DNA of 60,134 nt from Verrucomicrobiota bacterium (GCA_963204975.1 CAUJJC010000040.1:1-60134), one strand, 5' to 3'; numbered from the stretch's first letter, positions 51,678 through 60,134 are shown. Program-made: numbers and translations. The notes: generated by a model from the sequence alone, not told the origin.

Positions 51678-52949
51678 TCAGCGCGGCACCAGTTTTTTGA
51701 GGTCGGAGGGAAGCCAGGCACGAAGCATGGGGCCGGTAGTTGCCGTGGTGAGCAGGCACATGATGATGAACATGGTGAAGAGCTTGTCATTGAGCAGCCC
51801 GAGGTCTTTCCCAACGTTGATCGCAATCAAGCCCATCAGTGCCCGGGTATTCATGAGCGCACCGATGCTAAGGCCTTCACGCCACGAGGCTCCTGCCCAT
51901 CGGGCACCGAGCGTGCAGCCCCCGAGTTTTCCAAGAATTGCAACGCCGGATACCAGTGCGCAGCCCAGCCACGCGACGGTGCTGTCGAACGACCCAATCT
52001 TGGTATTCAATCCCGTGTTGGTGAAAAAGATGGGCACCAGACAGACGATCACAAACTCGGCAAACCTCTCGCGCCATGCCTTTACCAGGGAGGGCTCTGA
52101 ATGCAGGGCAACTCCGAGTGCGAACGCGCCGAAGATCGCGAAGATACCCAGCTTGCTCGTGATGACTGAGGAAGCAAAAAGGGCGCAGAACAGGAGGGCC
52201 AGATAGCCGGAAGTGAAGGTCTCAGTCTGATTGGCCTCGCATTGTTTTCTCCACACGCGAATCAAGAATGGGCCGATGACTTTGAGCAGCAACAGAAAGT
52301 AGAGAACGATCAGGCACACCTGGCCAAGAAAGGGCAGCCAGGAGAATGAGTCGCCTTGCTTCACGATGGCAGTGGCGATGCCGAGGAAGATCCATCCGAT
52401 GGCATCGTCGATCGCGGCGGCTCCGATAGCCGTAGCGCCGAGTGCCGTGCGTTCGAGTTTCATTTCCAGGAGAATCCGGCCCATGATCGGCAGTGCGGAA
52501 ATTGCGAGCGCGATGCAGATGAAAAGCACGAACCCGAACTTCGGAAGGTCAGGCGCGAATGTGGCGTGCAGCCACGGTGCAATCGCCAGCCCACCGGCCA
52601 GTGGCGCGAGGATACCCATCGCTGACGAAGAGAGCACGACCCTCGACTTCTCCCTCAGATGCGAGAAATCAAACTCCATGCCGACCTGGAAGAGCATTAA
52701 CAACAGCCCGAGTTTGGCCAGCAAGGCCAGGGGGCCTTTGATCTCATCAGGAAAGATCGTCTCTACCACTCCAGGCATCAGGAGGCCGACGAACGATGGT
52801 CCGAGCAACAAGCCCGCAGTGATTTCGCCGACGGCGAGCGGCTGTCCAATGCGCTTGCATAGACGTCCGAACAGCCATGCGGCAGCAATGATGACGATCC
52901 ATCCAATGAGAACGGGTTTGAGGATTTCTTCGATTTTGGCGGGGTTCAT
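51678..52949 (-). CDS. Cation:proton antiporter (CPA2/KefB-like)
   Basis: This 423-residue polytopic protein has about 12 membrane helices. Typical CPA2 features are AVGEITAGLLLGPS near the start, GMEFDF and the acidic pair AAAIDDAIGWIF in a membrane helix, which should bind the cation. It exchanges Na+ or K+ for H+ across the inner membrane. No C-terminal RCK domain is present. It follows the porin gene by only 2 bases on the same strand, so the two are co-transcribed. Confidence 0.92.
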   Translation of the reverse strand: MNPAKIEEILKPVLIGWIVIIAAAWLFGRLCKRIGQPLAVGEITAGLLLGPSFVGLLMPGVVETIFPDEIKGPLALLAKLGLLLMLFQVGMEFDFSHLREKSRVVLSSSAMGILAPLAGGLAIAPWLHATFAPDLPKFGFVLFICIALAISALPIMGRILLEMKLERTALGATAIGAAAIDDAIGWIFLGIATAIVKQGDSFSWLPFLGQVCLIVLYFLLLLKVIGPFLIRVWRKQCEANQTETFTSGYLALLFCALFASSVITSKLGIFAIFGAFALGVALHSEPSLVKAWRERFAEFVIVCLVPIFFTNTGLNTKIGSFDSTVAWLGCALVSGVAILGKLGGCTLGARWAGASWREGLSIGALMNTRALMGLIAINVGKDLGLLNDKLFTMFIIMCLLTTATTGPMLRAWLPSDLKKLVPR

Positions 52950-52951
52950 GG

Positions 52952-54304
52952 TCAGTAGGTGAGAGTCATCATCACATAGGCGAAGTCAGCGTCGTCGTTG
53001 GAGCCCGAAGCCTTCAGATAATCGCACGCGAAAAAGTGGCTGTAGCCTGCTTGCACCTCGAGGTGCTTGAGCGCCTTCCAGACGAGCGTGATGTCCAGCT
53101 CAGTCCCGGCGAAGCTGCTGGCGTCGCTGGTGATGGGGCGTGCCGTGGAGATGATGTTGGACCGATACCAAGCGTCGTTGGTGTCGGCCAGCCAGAACGC
53201 GTGGTAGTCGAGGCTCGCCTTCAGATTCTTGGATGGCTGCATGCTGAAGTGCGCCGCCAGATTGTGCAGGTTCTGCCAGGCGAATAGATCCATGTATCCG
53301 TAGTAGAGGTGGTTGGTCGGGAAGAGGTTTTGGAAGGTGGAAGTCTTGCCGTCGCTGGCGTTGCTGTCGCCGCTCGCGTAGCTGTATTCGAGCCCCAGGC
53401 GAGGCTTCCAGGCCTGGTCTTTCCAAGTGTGTCCCAGGTCCCAGTGGCCGGCGAAGGCCGTCAAATCTTCGCCCTTCACCTGCCCCGTCTGGGCCACCAT
53501 TTCGACAGTGTAGTCCCAGCCTGCGAAGCGATCAGGATTGCTCGCCCATCGAGTGCCCCAGGTGACGAAGTCTGTGCCCCCCGCACCTTCTTGATGAAGC
53601 TGTAGTGCATAGACATCGGTCGTCTGGAACGCCAGTGCTCGGGTGCTGAAGTAGAGGCCGCTGAAGAACTGGTCGTCTTCGCTGGTTCCGTTGAACCAGG
53701 TTGATTGGTTGAATAGTTCGTCGCGAAGTTTCACCACGCTCGACGTGAAGGCCTCCAGCCACCAGTCATCGTGCTGATAGTGAACCTTCACCGCATCAAA
53801 GGTGCGGCTGGCATTGCCCCACTCGCCGCTGCTGATCAGTCGCTTGTCGCCATAGACGAGCGTCTGACGACCGGCGCGGAGCGAGAGGCCATTCGTTTCA
53901 CCGACCTCGATATAGCCCTGCCGAAGGTCGAAGGTGTCATCGCCCTCGGCACCCAGTTGACCGATCGTGTTGGGGCGGTCGGCGAAGAACTCGCGAGTGT
54001 CCTGTCCCTCAGCGACAATGCGCAGCCACGAGGCTGGCTGCCAGCTCACTCCCAGCCGAAGCCGCTGCTCAAGCCATGAATCGTCCGTGAGTGCGTTAAC
54101 ATCGTCGTTGAAGTCGAAACTGTTGTCGCGCCATTCACCGCGCACACGTTCTTGAAGCGTGAGTGACCAGTCATCTCCGAGAGCGATACCGACGGGTGCC
54201 GCTTTGACAGGTTCACTGGCGAGTGCCGCGCGTTCGCCACCATAAGTGCTGCTGACGATCAGCGCGAAATGGACGATGAGAGATGAAGTGAGAGTGAACC
54301 GCAC
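52952..54304 (-). CDS. Alginate-export-family outer-membrane porin
   Basis: This 450-residue protein starts at GTG 54304, as no ATG fits. An N-terminal signal segment reaches about residue 29 (LIVHFALIVSSTYGG). The body is almost all amphipathic beta strands with the features of the alginate export (AlgE-like) porin family: LTLQERVRGEWRDN, WLEQRLRLGVSW, GRQTLVYGDKRLI. It ends with an aromatic residue (VMMTLTY), as outer-membrane barrels do. It probably conducts an anionic sugar or other acidic solute. The antiporter gene follows directly, and a LysR gene diverges from it. Confidence 0.92.
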   Translation of the reverse strand: MRFTLTSSLIVHFALIVSSTYGGERAALASEPVKAAPVGIALGDDWSLTLQERVRGEWRDNSFDFNDDVNALTDDSWLEQRLRLGVSWQPASWLRIVAEGQDTREFFADRPNTIGQLGAEGDDTFDLRQGYIEVGETNGLSLRAGRQTLVYGDKRLISSGEWGNASRTFDAVKVHYQHDDWWLEAFTSSVVKLRDELFNQSTWFNGTSEDDQFFSGLYFSTRALAFQTTDVYALQLHQEGAGGTDFVTWGTRWASNPDRFAGWDYTVEMVAQTGQVKGEDLTAFAGHWDLGHTWKDQAWKPRLGLEYSYASGDSNASDGKTSTFQNLFPTNHLYYGYMDLFAWQNLHNLAAHFSMQPSKNLKASLDYHAFWLADTNDAWYRSNIISTARPITSDASSFAGTELDITLVWKALKHLEVQAGYSHFFACDYLKASGSNDDADFAYVMMTLTY

Positions 54305-54361
54305 AAGTCAGCTTTAAATTGGATCGGGTAGTAACCAAAATAGAGTTTCGCTATCAATTTC

Positions 54362-54376
54362 ATGCCCGAATGGCAT
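54362..54376. promoter_or_regulatory. LysR-type operator palindrome (T-N11-A)
   Basis: ATGCC-CGAAT-GGCAT is a perfect 5-base inverted repeat matching the LysR consensus T-N11-A. It lies in the 92-base divergent region, 21 bases from the lysR-type ATG at 54397. A minus-strand TTGATA (54358-54353) could be the porin -35 box, so the site is well placed to regulate both genes. Confidence 0.75.
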
Positions 54377-54396
54377 AAACGAATGCGCCCAGCATC

Positions 54397-55290
54397 ATGG
54401 ACCTTCGCCACCTTCGATACTACCAAGCCGTTGCCGAGGAACTGAGTTTCTCCAAGGCAGCGCGCCGTCTGCGCATTGCCCAGCCAGCGCTGAGTCGCGC
54501 GGTGCAGGAACTGGAGCGCCATGTGGGAACGGTCTTGATCAGTCGCAATCGGCGGACCGTTCAGCTCACGCCTGCGGGAGCGGTGATGCTGCATGAGATC
54601 GGGCTGCTGCTGGAGCGCATCGAGGACTCGCTGCGTCGAGTGCGCCGCACGGCCAATGGAGAGGAAGGCGAACTGCGCCTGGGCTACATTGGGCCACCGA
54701 CGCGCGATTTCCTTGGCCCCTTGCTCAAGGAATACCGAGAGACCTTTCCTCGCGTCACGGTCATCCTCGAAGAGCGCACGCCGGAACGTGTCTGGGAGAT
54801 GGTGTCGAGTGGACGATTGTCGATCGGGCTCACGCGTCCTGTGCTGGCGCACGAGGCATTGGGCCTGCGCTTCCAGGTGCTGAGGGATGAACGCTTTTGT
54901 GCCGCCGTGCCGGTCTCCCATCCGTTCGCGAAGAAGGCCACCTTGCCCTGGCAGAGTCTCGCGAATGAACCCGTCATCGTCCTAGCCAGGCGCGAAGGTG
55001 CCAGCTCGCACGATGCGATTCTCGCCGCCTGCCAGCAGGCAAAATTCACGCCGCGCCTGGCGCACACGCCCAGTCTCATCGGCACCATCTTGCAATACGT
55101 CGAAGCCGGAGCCGGGATCGGCATCGTTCCCGAAAGCACGATTCGCAGCTCGACCACGATGAAGCTCGTGCCCCTCACGCCACGCCACAGCATTCCGCTC
55201 GTGATGGTCTGGAAAGAAGGCGAACTCGATCCCGCCGCGCTTGGCTTCCGAGACCTCACGAAGCGCTGGCTGAAGGACCAGCGGCTTTGA
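54397..55290 (+). CDS. LysR-family transcriptional regulator
   Basis: This 297-residue protein has the LysR winged helix in its first 65 residues (MDLRHLRYYQAVAEELSFSK, RRLRIAQPALSRAVQELER). A linker helix follows (residues 60-90), then the two-part periplasmic-binding-protein-like effector domain. It starts with MDLRHLRYYQ, typical of the family. Its divergence from the porin-antiporter pair, with a T-N11-A site between, suggests that it controls them. The effector is unknown. Confidence 0.96.
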   Translation: MDLRHLRYYQAVAEELSFSKAARRLRIAQPALSRAVQELERHVGTVLISRNRRTVQLTPAGAVMLHEIGLLLERIEDSLRRVRRTANGEEGELRLGYIGPPTRDFLGPLLKEYRETFPRVTVILEERTPERVWEMVSSGRLSIGLTRPVLAHEALGLRFQVLRDERFCAAVPVSHPFAKKATLPWQSLANEPVIVLARREGASSHDAILAACQQAKFTPRLAHTPSLIGTILQYVEAGAGIGIVPESTIRSSTTMKLVPLTPRHSIPLVMVWKEGELDPAALGFRDLTKRWLKDQRL

Positions 55291-55322
55291 ATGTGAGAGA
55301 TATCCAGGAACGTCGTCCCGGT

Positions 55323-56048
55323 ATGATCGGAAGGACATCGCAATCAATCGCGCAAGTAGCTGCATGGCTCTGGTCTTGCGTTGGTCTTCACTGGCCAGAG
55401 AAAATCGTTGGTAGTTGTATTCTGCTTTTCTGGGTGATGGTGCCGTATTTTTGGTTTCAGCATCACCACCAAGGAGTTCGCTGCGTGGTTGAGCCTGGCT
55501 GGTTTGATCGACTTGTGCCCTTCCATCCCATGTGGGGCATTCCATACTTGTTTCTTTATCCGATGGCATTGCTGGCCACTTTGTGTCTGACGGACCACTT
55601 GGCATTGCGCCGCTGGTGGGTGGTCAATGGACTGATGCCTCTTCCCGCTTGGACCTGCTTTTACTTTGTCCAAACTGAGTATCCTCGACCGACAGGTGGA
55701 CCTTGGCCCTGGCCTTACAGTGCAATAGTGGAGGTGGATGCACCTTTGAATGTCACTCCCTGCCTTCATTCGGCTTATGCGTTGCTGGCTGCCTTTTTGT
55801 TGGCGCAGACTCTGCGGGTTTGCAGACCTGCATGGGCTGGGATGTGGGCTGTGACCCTTTTGGTGCTCGTTTCAATCGTGGGCACACGGCAGCATCGAGT
55901 GGTGGATGTGCTGCTCGGCTCGCTCTTGGCTGCCGTCGCGTGGGCATGGTTTAGATGGACTTGTGGACATGCCCGCCAATCCGCCCAGACGACAGGGCAA
56001 AATCAGGGCAGGGGACCTCCTAATTCACCCGCTCTGAAGAAAAATTGA
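55323..56048 (+). CDS. PAP2-family membrane phosphatase-like protein
   Basis: ATG 55323 gives 241 residues; TTG 55287 and GTG 55293 are longer alternatives. About six membrane helices are visible. Motif 2 reads NVTPCLHSAYA (usually PSxHS), and motif 3 GTRQHRVVDVLLGSLLA contains the catalytic His with Asp. Together they mark the PAP2/inositol-phosphotransferase (AUR1-like) group, which removes or moves a phosphate on a lipid. It lies immediately after the LysR gene and may be co-transcribed. Confidence 0.85.
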   Translation: MIGRTSQSIAQVAAWLWSCVGLHWPEKIVGSCILLFWVMVPYFWFQHHHQGVRCVVEPGWFDRLVPFHPMWGIPYLFLYPMALLATLCLTDHLALRRWWVVNGLMPLPAWTCFYFVQTEYPRPTGGPWPWPYSAIVEVDAPLNVTPCLHSAYALLAAFLLAQTLRVCRPAWAGMWAVTLLVLVSIVGTRQHRVVDVLLGSLLAAVAWAWFRWTCGHARQSAQTTGQNQGRGPPNSPALKKN

Positions 56049-56102
56049 TAACATTTCGTGCCAATCCCACTACATCTGCTATATTTTCCAGATATTTAGC
56101 AC

Positions 56103-57431
56103 ATGCAGACCGTCGTCTCTCCGCATCAGCCTCCTCCCTTGCCCCCTCCGCAGGCAACGGACGGGCGTGTGCCGAATGCGCCAGCGCCGGAACTGCTCAA
56201 CCAGATGATCCCCCAGGGACGCTACCTCGCCGATGCCATCATTGGCATGGGAGGCATGGGGGTGGTTTACCGCGGCATCCAGGTCAACCTGAATCGTCCG
56301 GTGGCGCTCAAGCTCCTGCGCAAGGGCGATGGCGCGGCCTACGCCTTCGAAGATCGTTTCCGTCGTGAAGCCATCGCCATGGGGCAGCTCACGCACCCGA
56401 ACATCGTTGCGATCTATGACTTCGATGTGATCGAGCAGGACTACTTGTTCTTCGTGATGGAGTTCGTGGACGGCACCGATCTCGCCGAGATCATGCGCAC
56501 AGGCGGCATGACGCCCCAACTCACGCTCATGCTGCTGCCGCAGATTTGTCATGCGCTCGAGTATGCGCACTCACGCGGCATCGTGCATCGCGACATCAAG
56601 CCCGCGAACATCATGGTCACGAGACGTGGCGAAGTGAAGGTGACCGATTTCGGCCTCGCTAAGAAGTTCGATCAGATGAACTCCTTCGTCACCATGACGA
56701 ACATGATCATGGGCACCCCGGAGTATGCCGCGCCTGAGCAAGTCGATGCCCATCGCGAGGTGGACCATCGTGCGGACATTTATGCGTTGGGCGTGATGAT
56801 CTATCAGATGCTCACCGGGCAGCTTCCACGCGGTTCCTGGCAGCCACCTTCGGTGAAGCCGGGAGTGGACCCGCGGCTCGATGCCATCGTGATCAAGGCG
56901 ATGATGCAGGATCGCAATCAGCGCTTCCAGTCGATCACAGAGATGCGTCACGCGATCGAAGACATCACCACGCGTCCGCTTTTGTCCTCGGGCAACACCG
57001 TTGCCCTCACCAAGCAGCCACCGCGCAACACGCGGAAGATGACACCGCGTGTGCTGCTCCTTGAAGACGATCTTTTGGTTCGTGACGTGCTTCGTCGCAA
57101 TCTGGAAGCCGCAGGCCTGGAGATTACCGAGTCGGGAGATGGTCGAGACACCATCCGCATTTATGAGGAAGCCATGCGCCAAGGCAGGCCTTTCGACATG
57201 GTCATCCTCGATCTCACGATCCCTGATGGTCTCGGCGGTGCCGACACCATGGAGCACCTCCGTCGTGTGGACCCCCACATTGTGGCCATCGTCTCCTCCG
57301 GCTACCGCGATGATCCCATCATGAATGAGCCTGCGCGCTTTGGCTTTGCAGGTTCATTGCCCAAGCCCTACCAGCGCGAGGCTTTGATGCAGTTGGTCAA
57401 TGGGGTGCTCGCGAACGCCTCGCGGCGCTAA
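56103..57431 (+). CDS. Ser/Thr protein kinase fused to a response-regulator receiver domain
   Basis: This 442-residue cytoplasmic protein has a proline-rich N-terminal 35 residues. The kinase domain is at about 35-300: glycine loop GMGGMGVVYRG, ATP Lys70 (ALKLL), an intact catalytic loop HRDIKPAN (Asp164), DFGLAKKF (Asp182) and GTPEYAAPEQ. Residues about 318-440 are a REC domain (VLLLEDDLLVRDVL), with phosphoacceptor Asp370 in VILDLTIPDG and the conserved Lys in LPKPYQRE. It would join Ser/Thr phosphorylation to a two-component phosphorelay. No membrane helix, TPR or sensor is attached. Confidence 0.95.
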   Translation: MQTVVSPHQPPPLPPPQATDGRVPNAPAPELLNQMIPQGRYLADAIIGMGGMGVVYRGIQVNLNRPVALKLLRKGDGAAYAFEDRFRREAIAMGQLTHPNIVAIYDFDVIEQDYLFFVMEFVDGTDLAEIMRTGGMTPQLTLMLLPQICHALEYAHSRGIVHRDIKPANIMVTRRGEVKVTDFGLAKKFDQMNSFVTMTNMIMGTPEYAAPEQVDAHREVDHRADIYALGVMIYQMLTGQLPRGSWQPPSVKPGVDPRLDAIVIKAMMQDRNQRFQSITEMRHAIEDITTRPLLSSGNTVALTKQPPRNTRKMTPRVLLLEDDLLVRDVLRRNLEAAGLEITESGDGRDTIRIYEEAMRQGRPFDMVILDLTIPDGLGGADTMEHLRRVDPHIVAIVSSGYRDDPIMNEPARFGFAGSLPKPYQREALMQLVNGVLANASRR

Positions 57432-57472
57432 CTCGTTGCGGCCCCAGTGGTGCGAGGTCCGTAACATCCGGC

Positions 57473-58048
57473 ATGAAGCGCGTGCTCTGGATCTTGCTCT
57501 GTCTTTTGTTGGTTGGGTGTTCTGTGTTCGCGTTCAAGAACTCGCGGGCCAGCACTGAGACCCCGGATTATCGAGTCACTCGCACCGATGGTGCTTTTGA
57601 GCTGCGTGTGTATCCTGCGCTGCGCCTCGCGAAAACCGGAATGGCCAGCGACATGGACGGCAGCTTCATGCGTCTCTTCGGCTACATCACGGGCAAGAAC
57701 GAACGCTCCGAGTCCATCGCGATGACCACGCCAGTGATCATTGATCGAAAGACGGGCGAAGGCAGCATGAGCTTCATCGTTCCGAAAGCCACGCTCGACA
57801 AAGGGGTGCCTCAGCCCAAGTCCGAGCAGGTGCGGATCGACGATCTCGCGGCTGGCACTTTCGCCGTTCATCGGTTCAAGGGCACCAGTCGCGGCAAGGA
57901 CGAAAAGGCGGCGCTTGAGGCACTGAAGGCATGGTGCCAGGCCCAGAAGATCGAGGTGCAAGGCGAGCCGCTCTTCGCCTACTATGATCCGCCTTGGACC
58001 CCGGCGTTCATGTGTCGCAACGAGGTGCTCCTGCGAGTGAAGCCGTGA
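57473..58048 (+). CDS. SOUL-family haem-binding lipoprotein
   Basis: This 191-residue protein has a signal peptide and lipobox (LLVGC, Cys16), so it is membrane-anchored outside the cytoplasm. The body fits the SOUL family (ELRVYPALRLAKTG, FMRLFGYITGKNERSESIAM, FIVPKATLDKG, FAYYDPPWTPAFMCRNEVL). These proteins bind haem or related tetrapyrroles. It is 32 bases upstream of the PmoA-type gene. Confidence 0.93.
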   Translation: MKRVLWILLCLLLVGCSVFAFKNSRASTETPDYRVTRTDGAFELRVYPALRLAKTGMASDMDGSFMRLFGYITGKNERSESIAMTTPVIIDRKTGEGSMSFIVPKATLDKGVPQPKSEQVRIDDLAAGTFAVHRFKGTSRGKDEKAALEALKAWCQAQKIEVQGEPLFAYYDPPWTPAFMCRNEVLLRVKP

Positions 58049-58079
58049 GATGTGAGTGCTCGCAAACGTAGAGGGAGCC

Positions 58080-59039
58080 ATGCGCTTCGCCCTGCTCCTC
58101 TTTGCCTTGCCAGTCCTCGCCCAGGACAATCCTTTGCCATCGGCCAAACCCGTGCCGCAGGTGCAGGTGCTGCCCTTGCCACACTCGATGTCTCGCTTTG
58201 AACTTGGTCGCGAAGAGCTGACCACCAGCCACTATGACCGGGCTGACATGCGGCCCTTCTGGTATCCGATGATGGGCAGCAAGGGAGTCAGCTTCGTGCG
58301 CATGGGGCATCCACATGATCCAGTCACGCACAGCCATCACAACGGCGTTTGGATCACGCACAACAGCGTCAATGGCATCGACTTCTGGGGCGACTACGCG
58401 AAGGAGCAGGGGCGCATCGTCACGCAGCGGGTGGATCGTTACGAGGACGCGGATGAAGCTGCCGCGATGCTGATGACCAATCACTGGGTGCGCGCCTCCG
58501 ACAACGAACTCCAGCTCATCGAACTCCGGCGCAGTGAGGTGCGACCTCTTGATGGACGGAAGAGCTGGCTGATGTTGATCGACATCGAGTTCGCCGCTCC
58601 AGCCGGCAAGACAGCCACCTTCGGCCCGACCTTCTTCGGGCTCGTCGGCGTGCGTATGGCCAAGACCATCGGCGTTCATGACGGCGGCGGCCGCATCCTC
58701 AACAGCGAAGGCCAGATCAATGAGAAGGAAGTCTTTCGCAAGCCCGCCCGCTGGTGCGACTACAGCGGACGAGTGACGAATGACGCGGATGGTTTTGGCG
58801 GCATCACCTTGTTCGATCATCCGTCCAATCCCCAGCATGGGAAGGCGTTTCATGTGCGTGACGATGGCTGGATGTGCGCCTGCACCACACCGGAGGCCGC
58901 CATCGAAGTCACGGACACGCAGAAGCTCCGCCTTCGCTATGGCCTGTGGGTCCACGATGGAGTCCCGACGCAGGCGGATTGCGAAGCGAAGTGGCAGGCC
59001 TTCACCGCCTTGCCTCCCGCCGATCCGAAGAAAAAGTAG
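58080..59039 (+). CDS. Exported PmoA-type (DUF6807-like) protein
   Basis: This 319-residue protein starts at ATG 58080 and has a signal peptide (LLLFALPVLAQDN). It has the His-rich region HPHDPVTHSHHNGVWITHN and FWGDYAKEQGRI, then EVFRKPARWCDYSG. These match the family called PmoA-like in planctomycetes and Verrucomicrobiota, which has no demonstrated oxygenase activity. The His cluster may bind a metal or sugar. The downstream panC gene is convergent. Confidence 0.9.
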   Translation: MRFALLLFALPVLAQDNPLPSAKPVPQVQVLPLPHSMSRFELGREELTTSHYDRADMRPFWYPMMGSKGVSFVRMGHPHDPVTHSHHNGVWITHNSVNGIDFWGDYAKEQGRIVTQRVDRYEDADEAAAMLMTNHWVRASDNELQLIELRRSEVRPLDGRKSWLMLIDIEFAAPAGKTATFGPTFFGLVGVRMAKTIGVHDGGGRILNSEGQINEKEVFRKPARWCDYSGRVTNDADGFGGITLFDHPSNPQHGKAFHVRDDGWMCACTTPEAAIEVTDTQKLRLRYGLWVHDGVPTQADCEAKWQAFTALPPADPKKK

Positions 59040-59076
59040 GCCCGGCAGGCGTGGTCCTGCACGATTCCAAACGCCT

Positions 59077-59925
59077 TCACAGCTCTATATTGTCGATGAG
59101 CCGAGCCTTACCGAAGAAGGCGGCGACGGCGACGACACTGGGGCGCTCGGCGAGGGACTCGACCGGTTGCAGTGTCTCGGCATCGCAGACTTCCAGGTAG
59201 TCAAGGCGTGCGATGGGTGAGTCGCGTTCGAGGATGGACAAGGCGATGGCCTTGAGCGTGGCGGAGGATCGTTCGCCGCCGAGGAAGGCTTCGCGAAGCG
59301 CGAGCAGTGCACGACGCAGGGCTGGAGCCTGTGCGCGTTCATCGGGGGACAGGTAGCGATTACGCGAACTCATCGCCAGACCATCGGCCTCGCGCACGGT
59401 GTCGATGCCATGCAGCACGATAGGGAAATTCAGATCACGAACCATGCGGCGGATGATCGCGAGCTGCTGGTAATCCTTCTTGCCGAAGACCGCATCATCG
59501 GGCTGGAAGTAGTTGAAGAGCTTCGCCACCACGGTGCAGACGCCATCGAAGTGTCCGGGTCGGCTCGCGCCGCAGAGCACGGTGCTCAGCGACTTCTCCA
59601 GGATGATGATGCTGCGATCCGCATGATACACTTCATCCACGGCGGGAGCGAAGATCACATCGCAGCCTGCGCTCTCGCACTTCGCTGCATCAGCTTCCAG
59701 TTCGCGCGGGTAGCGGGAGAAGTCCTCCTTCGGGCCGAACTGCAACGGGTTCACGAAGATGCTCACGCTCACGAGTCCATCACTGCCAGCGAGTTCGCGG
59801 GCCACGCGCACCAGATGCACATGGCCTTCGTGCAGCGCGCCCATCGTGGGCACCAGCACCACCCGGCGCGAGCCTGCGGCCTTGCGCCAGGCGCGGAGTT
59901 CGTTCTCGGTGGGAAGGATCTGCAT
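59077..59925 (-). CDS. panC: Pantothenate synthetase (pantoate-beta-alanine ligase)
   Basis: This 282-residue enzyme joins pantoate and beta-alanine using ATP, the last step of vitamin B5 synthesis. It has VPTMGALHEGHVHLV (HxGH), VNPLQFGPKEDFSRYPR, CGASRPGHFDGVCTVVAKLFN, FGKKDYQQLAIIRRM and MSSRNRYLS. Length is standard. It starts 1 base after the glutaredoxin-like stop codon, so the two are a pair. panB is not in the window. Confidence 0.97.
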   Translation of the reverse strand: MQILPTENELRAWRKAAGSRRVVLVPTMGALHEGHVHLVRVARELAGSDGLVSVSIFVNPLQFGPKEDFSRYPRELEADAAKCESAGCDVIFAPAVDEVYHADRSIIILEKSLSTVLCGASRPGHFDGVCTVVAKLFNYFQPDDAVFGKKDYQQLAIIRRMVRDLNFPIVLHGIDTVREADGLAMSSRNRYLSPDERAQAPALRRALLALREAFLGGERSSATLKAIALSILERDSPIARLDYLEVCDAETLQPVESLAERPSVVAVAAFFGKARLIDNIEL

Positions 59926-59926
59926 G

Positions 59927-60134
59927 TCAGATCACTTTGCGCGCCTTGAGGAAGGGGATCAGTTCATCCACACCGAAGTCGGCCAGCACCTCGCCGTCCC
60001 AGTCCATCGTTGGCGCCTTGCTCTGGCCGGAGAGATCGACCATCTCCTGCATGGCTTCGCGGTTGCCGCTGACGACCACTTTGCGATAGGCGATCTTGTG
60101 CTGGTCCATGTAATCGAGCACGTCGTCGGCGATC
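59927..60134 (-). CDS. Glutaredoxin-family protein (N-terminus beyond window)
   Basis: The last 68 residues are visible; the start and the expected CxxC lie beyond base 60134. The visible end (DYMDQHKIAYRKVVVSGNRE, SKAPTMDWDGEVLADFGVDE) has the glutaredoxin pattern, with the cis-Pro after a TVP-like APT motif and a final helix. Some glutaredoxin-like proteins act in redox repair; the redox cysteines cannot be checked here. It is the upstream partner of panC. Confidence 0.8.
   Translation of the reverse strand, partial: IADDVLDYMDQHKIAYRKVVVSGNREAMQEMVDLSGQSKAPTMDWDGEVLADFGVDELIPFLKARKVI

Overview
The window looks like chromosomal DNA of a Verrucomicrobiota bacterium, probably close to Verrucomicrobium/Prosthecobacter. 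This is inferred from gene content: secreted NHL- and FG-GAP-repeat proteins, a sulfatase with the C-x-P-S-R signature, a PmoA-type protein, a multidomain protein ending in a copper domain, a DUF2959 lipoprotein, and Ser/Thr kinases beside conserved housekeeping genes. Base composition is GC-rich (about 60% where I counted). Clear Shine-Dalgarno sequences are almost absent. I saw no insertion sequence, integrase, phage gene, CRISPR array or rRNA.

Layout. 1-4035 (minus): a very large secreted NHL/Calx-beta protein cut by the left edge, and an unknown cytoplasmic protein. 4135-12135 (plus): a CvpA-like membrane protein, a large lipoprotein, an FG-GAP protein, a DEAD-box helicase with DEVD in motif II, a DUF2959 lipoprotein and a CorA-type transporter. 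12140-15443: a site-2-type protease with CBS domains, divergent from accB-accC. 15456-19292: a membrane TPR protein, an enolase-superfamily enzyme and dgkA. 19319-24069 (minus): lysA, a small secreted His/Cys protein, a sulfatase and an NHL protein in one run. 24210-30893: a 1314-residue fusion ending in an azurin-like domain, then a membrane pseudokinase with a TPR-like exterior.

31023-43211 is the most distinctive region. It is a complete-looking type IV pilus/type II secretion-like locus. A secretin faces away from a nine-gene plus-strand run: a large prepilin with a Thr-Gly linker and adhesin-like tail, a PilT-family ATPase, PilM-, PilN-, PilO- and PilP-position proteins, a prepilin, a PilX/GspK-like protein, a PilV-like prepilin and a PilC/GspF platform protein. 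The divergent promoters lie in an island of about 31% GC. No PilB/GspE extension ATPase or prepilin peptidase is in the window.

43226-60134: a CHASE2-like protein, a HAD phosphatase, a monocistronic P-loop protein with its own strong promoter and terminator, purE-purK divergent from pyrF, an opcA-like gene, tRNA-Lys(CUU), a flavin-dependent halogenase-like oxidoreductase, an antiporter-porin pair divergent from a LysR regulator with a matching operator palindrome, a PAP2-like phosphatase, a Ser/Thr kinase fused to a response-regulator receiver domain, a SOUL haem protein, a PmoA-type protein, panC and a glutaredoxin-like gene cut by the right edge.

All assignments come from reading translations and motifs; no database search was run. 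Start codons were moved inward where the longest frame ran into a neighbour or hid a signal peptide.
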